Below are positions 62,445 through 64,000 of a DNA stretch of 64,000 nucleotides, in pieces. How positions within the stretch are numbered: position 1 is the first letter of the stretch; each line of letters begins with the position of its first letter. The stretch is from UBA8752 sp964223495. Its GTDB lineage: Bacteria; Bacteroidota; Bacteroidia; Flavobacteriales_D; Sanyastnellaceae. The stretch spans positions 42,577-106,576 of the forward strand of contig CAXQGL010000024.1 of NCBI GenBank assembly GCA_964223495.1. Direction: 5' to 3'. A program made the translations under genes and the position numbers. The notes under the pieces were generated by a model. The model was given only the letters and a program-made list of their open reading frames with translations, did not search any database and was not told where the DNA came from.

Positions 62445-63497
62445 GTGAAGAAGATTCTGATTGTGGAGGACAACCAGTTCCTCCGAACGACTACGGCGGA
62501 TATACTCCAGCTGGCAGGTTACGAGGTTATCGAGGCCGAACACGGGAAGCAGGGGGTGGATCGCGCCCAGCGGGACCGCCCTGACATGATCGTGTGTGAT
62601 GTGGAAATGCCGGAGCTCGACGGCTACGGGGTGCTTCATTACCTCTCGAACGACCCGAGTACGGCCATGATCCCCTTCATATTCCTGACCTCACGCGACG
62701 GTGCTGAAGAAATGAGACGTGGCATGTCCAGCGGTGCGGACGACTATCTCGTGAAGCCGTTCAGCGAGGCTGATCTTCTGGCGACGATCGAGGTCCGTCT
62801 GAAGAAAAGCGCCATCATGCAGCGTGAGTACGGCCGTCCCCCCCAAAGGCTCAATGAGTTCATTGCGGACGCGAATGCCCAGGGCGGCATTCCCGGCATC
62901 GATGTGGGGGAACGCCCGAGGAGGTACAATGCGGGACAGGTGCTGTTTGCGGAGGGCGATGCCACGAACAATGTGTACTACGTCGCCTCCGGTGTGGTCA
63001 AGGTGTTCAGGACGGACAATTACGGCAAGGAACTGATCATCGAACTCTGCAAGCCGGGGGATTTCTTTGGACACATGGATGTGCTCAAGGGCCTCGAATA
63101 CACCAGTGCGGCCGAGGTGTTGGAGGACGCGGAGGTGCACCTCATCCCACGCAAGGTGTTCCTCGACCTGATGCACCGAAACCGCGATGTGGCCATGCGG
63201 TTCATCCGGTTGATGGCAGGCGAGGTCACCCAGAACCAGCAACGCTTGCTGGCCTTGGCTTATGCTTCTGTTCGAGAGCGTACGGCGCAGGCCCTGCTCG
63301 ACCTCAATGACCGCTTCAAGGAATCCGAGAAGACCCCACAGCTGAGTCGGGAGGACTTGGCAGGCATGGTTGGAACGGCCAAGGAAAGCCTCATCCGTGC
63401 GCTCAGCGATTTCAAGTCGGATGGATGGGTCAGCCTGTCGGGCAAGAACGTGGTGATTGAAGACGAAGTCGCGCTCAAGCGTTTCGCTGGCCGATGA
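62445..63497 (+). CDS. Response regulator fused to a Crp/Fnr-family regulator
   Basis: The 350-residue protein combines a receiver domain (1-120; acidic E8/D9, phospho-acceptor D52 in VCDVEMPELDG, K in LVKPFSEADLL) with a Crp-like cyclic-nucleotide-binding fold (about 155-270, GQVLFAEGDATNNVYYVASG) and an HTH_Crp domain (LSREDLAGMVGTAKESLIRAL). Fnr-type Fe-S Cys residues are absent. The start is GTG. No histidine kinase is adjacent, so it is an orphan regulator. It converges with the next gene with a 23-base overlap. Confidence 0.92.
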   Translation: MKKILIVEDNQFLRTTTADILQLAGYEVIEAEHGKQGVDRAQRDRPDMIVCDVEMPELDGYGVLHYLSNDPSTAMIPFIFLTSRDGAEEMRRGMSSGADDYLVKPFSEADLLATIEVRLKKSAIMQREYGRPPQRLNEFIADANAQGGIPGIDVGERPRRYNAGQVLFAEGDATNNVYYVASGVVKVFRTDNYGKELIIELCKPGDFFGHMDVLKGLEYTSAAEVLEDAEVHLIPRKVFLDLMHRNRDVAMRFIRLMAGEVTQNQQRLLALAYASVRERTAQALLDLNDRFKESEKTPQLSREDLAGMVGTAKESLIRALSDFKSDGWVSLSGKNVVIEDEVALKRFAGR

Positions 63498-63837
63498 CTT
63501 CGGCGGGATTGTCTCCGAAATAGTCCAACAGGCCGCGCCGGATCAGGGCATCCTGTTCCTTCGGTTCGAGATGGGGCAAGGACACCTGCTCCTCGAAATG
63601 CGGCCATCCTTCATCATCCCGTCCGATGAAGGTGTAGAATCCCTGCGGCACCAGTACCGTGCAGATGGCGACGTGCATGAGGTCCATCTTTTCATCCTTC
63701 CGGAATTTCTTGAACCCCTGTCCCAGCTCCTGGACCCCGACCAGGAACAGGATGTCCTGCAGGTCCATCCCGCCACCGAAGCGGTCCTCCAGGACGGAGA
63801 GCAGTTGGCGCCAGCGGGTTTCAAATTCGACGTCCAT
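63475..63837 (-). CDS. Conserved hypothetical protein
   Basis: This 120-residue cytoplasmic protein starts MDVEFETRWRQLLSVLEDRFGG and contains LQDILFLVGVQELGQGFKKFRKDEKMDLMH, a stretch that looks like a conserved Bacteroidota family of unknown function. No catalytic motif is seen. It overlaps the convergent regulator gene by 23 bases. It lies just downstream of the tRNA terminator, so it probably has its own promoter; TACCATTG about 8 bases before the ATG is a candidate. Confidence 0.75.
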   Translation of the reverse strand: MDVEFETRWRQLLSVLEDRFGGGMDLQDILFLVGVQELGQGFKKFRKDEKMDLMHVAICTVLVPQGFYTFIGRDDEGWPHFEEQVSLPHLEPKEQDALIRRGLLDYFGDNPAEVIGQRNA

Positions 63838-63863
63838 GGGAAGTGCAATGGTATGGCAACAAA

Positions 63864-63887
63864 AAGGAGAGCCAGAAGGCCCTCCTT
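63864..63887 (-). terminator. Terminator after tRNA-Pro
   Basis: On the minus strand the stem AAGGAGGGCC/GGCTCTCCTT (10 bp with one G-U pair, 4-base loop) runs into a run of T. It lies 7 bases past the 3' end of the tRNA. Confidence 0.8.
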
Positions 63888-63894
63888 TCAGATG

Positions 63895-63967
63895 TCGGGA
63901 TGACTGGACTCGAACCAGCGACCACACGTCCCCCAGACGCGTACTCTACCAACTGAGCTACATCCCG
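63895..63967 (-). tRNA. tRNA-Pro (anticodon GGG)
   Basis: The 73-base sequence folds as a standard tRNA: acceptor CGGGATG/CATCCCG, D arm with AGTTGGTA loop, anticodon stem CGCGT/ACGTG with loop CTGGGGG (anticodon GGG), and T arm GCTGG/CCAGT with loop TTCGAGT. The C1-G72 acceptor pair is typical of tRNA-Pro. CCA is not encoded. A TATTTTCG box lies at 63988-63995. Confidence 0.95.
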
Positions 63968-63987
63968 GATTTCGCCGAAGCGGAGCG

Positions 63988-63995
63988 CGAAAATA
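63988..63995 (-). promoter_or_regulatory. -7 box of tRNA-Pro
   Basis: TATTTTCG on the minus strand lies 21 bases before the 5' end of the mature tRNA. Confidence 0.6.
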
Positions 63996-64000
63996 GGCAA

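Overview
The window is a gene-dense stretch of bacterial chromosome, clearly GC-rich (not counted exactly), from a member of the Bacteroidota, most likely an uncultured Flavobacteriales-type lineage. The evidence is: two secreted proteins with type IX secretion C-terminal domains (type A at 22627-23502, type B at 42787-45489); the conserved block pdxA-DUF177-rpmF-fabH-accB-accC; kynurenine 3-monooxygenase; methylmalonyl-CoA epimerase with a cobalamin adenosyltransferase; and many promoters built on the Bacteroidota -7 element TAnnTTTG, here usually TAnnTTCG. Shine-Dalgarno sequences are mostly weak.

Layout. 1-7760 (minus): the end of a 1-Cys-type peroxiredoxin gene, preceded by a tiny cysteine-codon-rich reading frame and a terminator, then the elongasome operon mreB-mreC-mreD-mrdA-rodA behind purH. 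7841-19021 (mostly plus): an FtsX-type permease, dTDP-rhamnose reductase, phosphohexomutase, a GNAT acetyltransferase overlapping a short aspartokinase, dCMP deaminase, an S41 protease, superoxide dismutase and ispD, with minus-strand cvpA, a DUF2795 gene and the cobalamin adenosyltransferase between them. 18987-25461 (minus): CPBP protease, dusB, a LolC/E-like permease, rbfA, a T9SS cargo protein, hflX, a cytochrome c lipoprotein and a small membrane protein. 25498-27740 (plus): an atypical SDR and glutamate dehydrogenase. 27741-28206: the only large intergenic region, which holds two tandem copies of what looks like a structured small RNA gene, each with its own promoter and terminator.

28207-33261 (minus): mce-kmo-metB read as a tightly overlapping unit, then a flippase-like membrane protein coupled to a radical SAM/SPASM protein. 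33433-37482 (plus): DUF3109, OmpA-family protein, panD, a second flippase-like protein and rfaE2, nearly all overlapping by 4 bases. 37548-42673 (minus): the fatty-acid/ribosome block accC-accB-fabH-rpmF-DUF177-pdxA. 42787-46091 (plus): a 900-residue surface protein and riboflavin synthase. 46101-48787 (minus): lptB-tatC-kdsD. 48828-51047: recQ. 51063-55919 (minus): an M20 amidohydrolase, a half-size TauE/SafE protein and a large beta-propeller/beta-barrel protein. 56001-64000: a metallo-beta-lactamase-fold protein, a PhoR/PhoB-like two-component pair, an acyltransferase, pheT, a response regulator fused to a Crp-like regulator, a conserved hypothetical gene and tRNA-Pro(GGG).

Most genes are housekeeping: cell-wall elongation, envelope biogenesis, lipid and cofactor synthesis, translation. 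No prophage, insertion sequence or CRISPR array was seen. The most interesting signals are non-coding or very short: the tandem small-RNA genes with a conserved phased motif upstream, the cysteine-codon leader before the peroxiredoxin gene, and a repeated arrangement in which the -7 box lies only 4-5 bases before the start codon, implying leaderless transcripts at more than a dozen genes.
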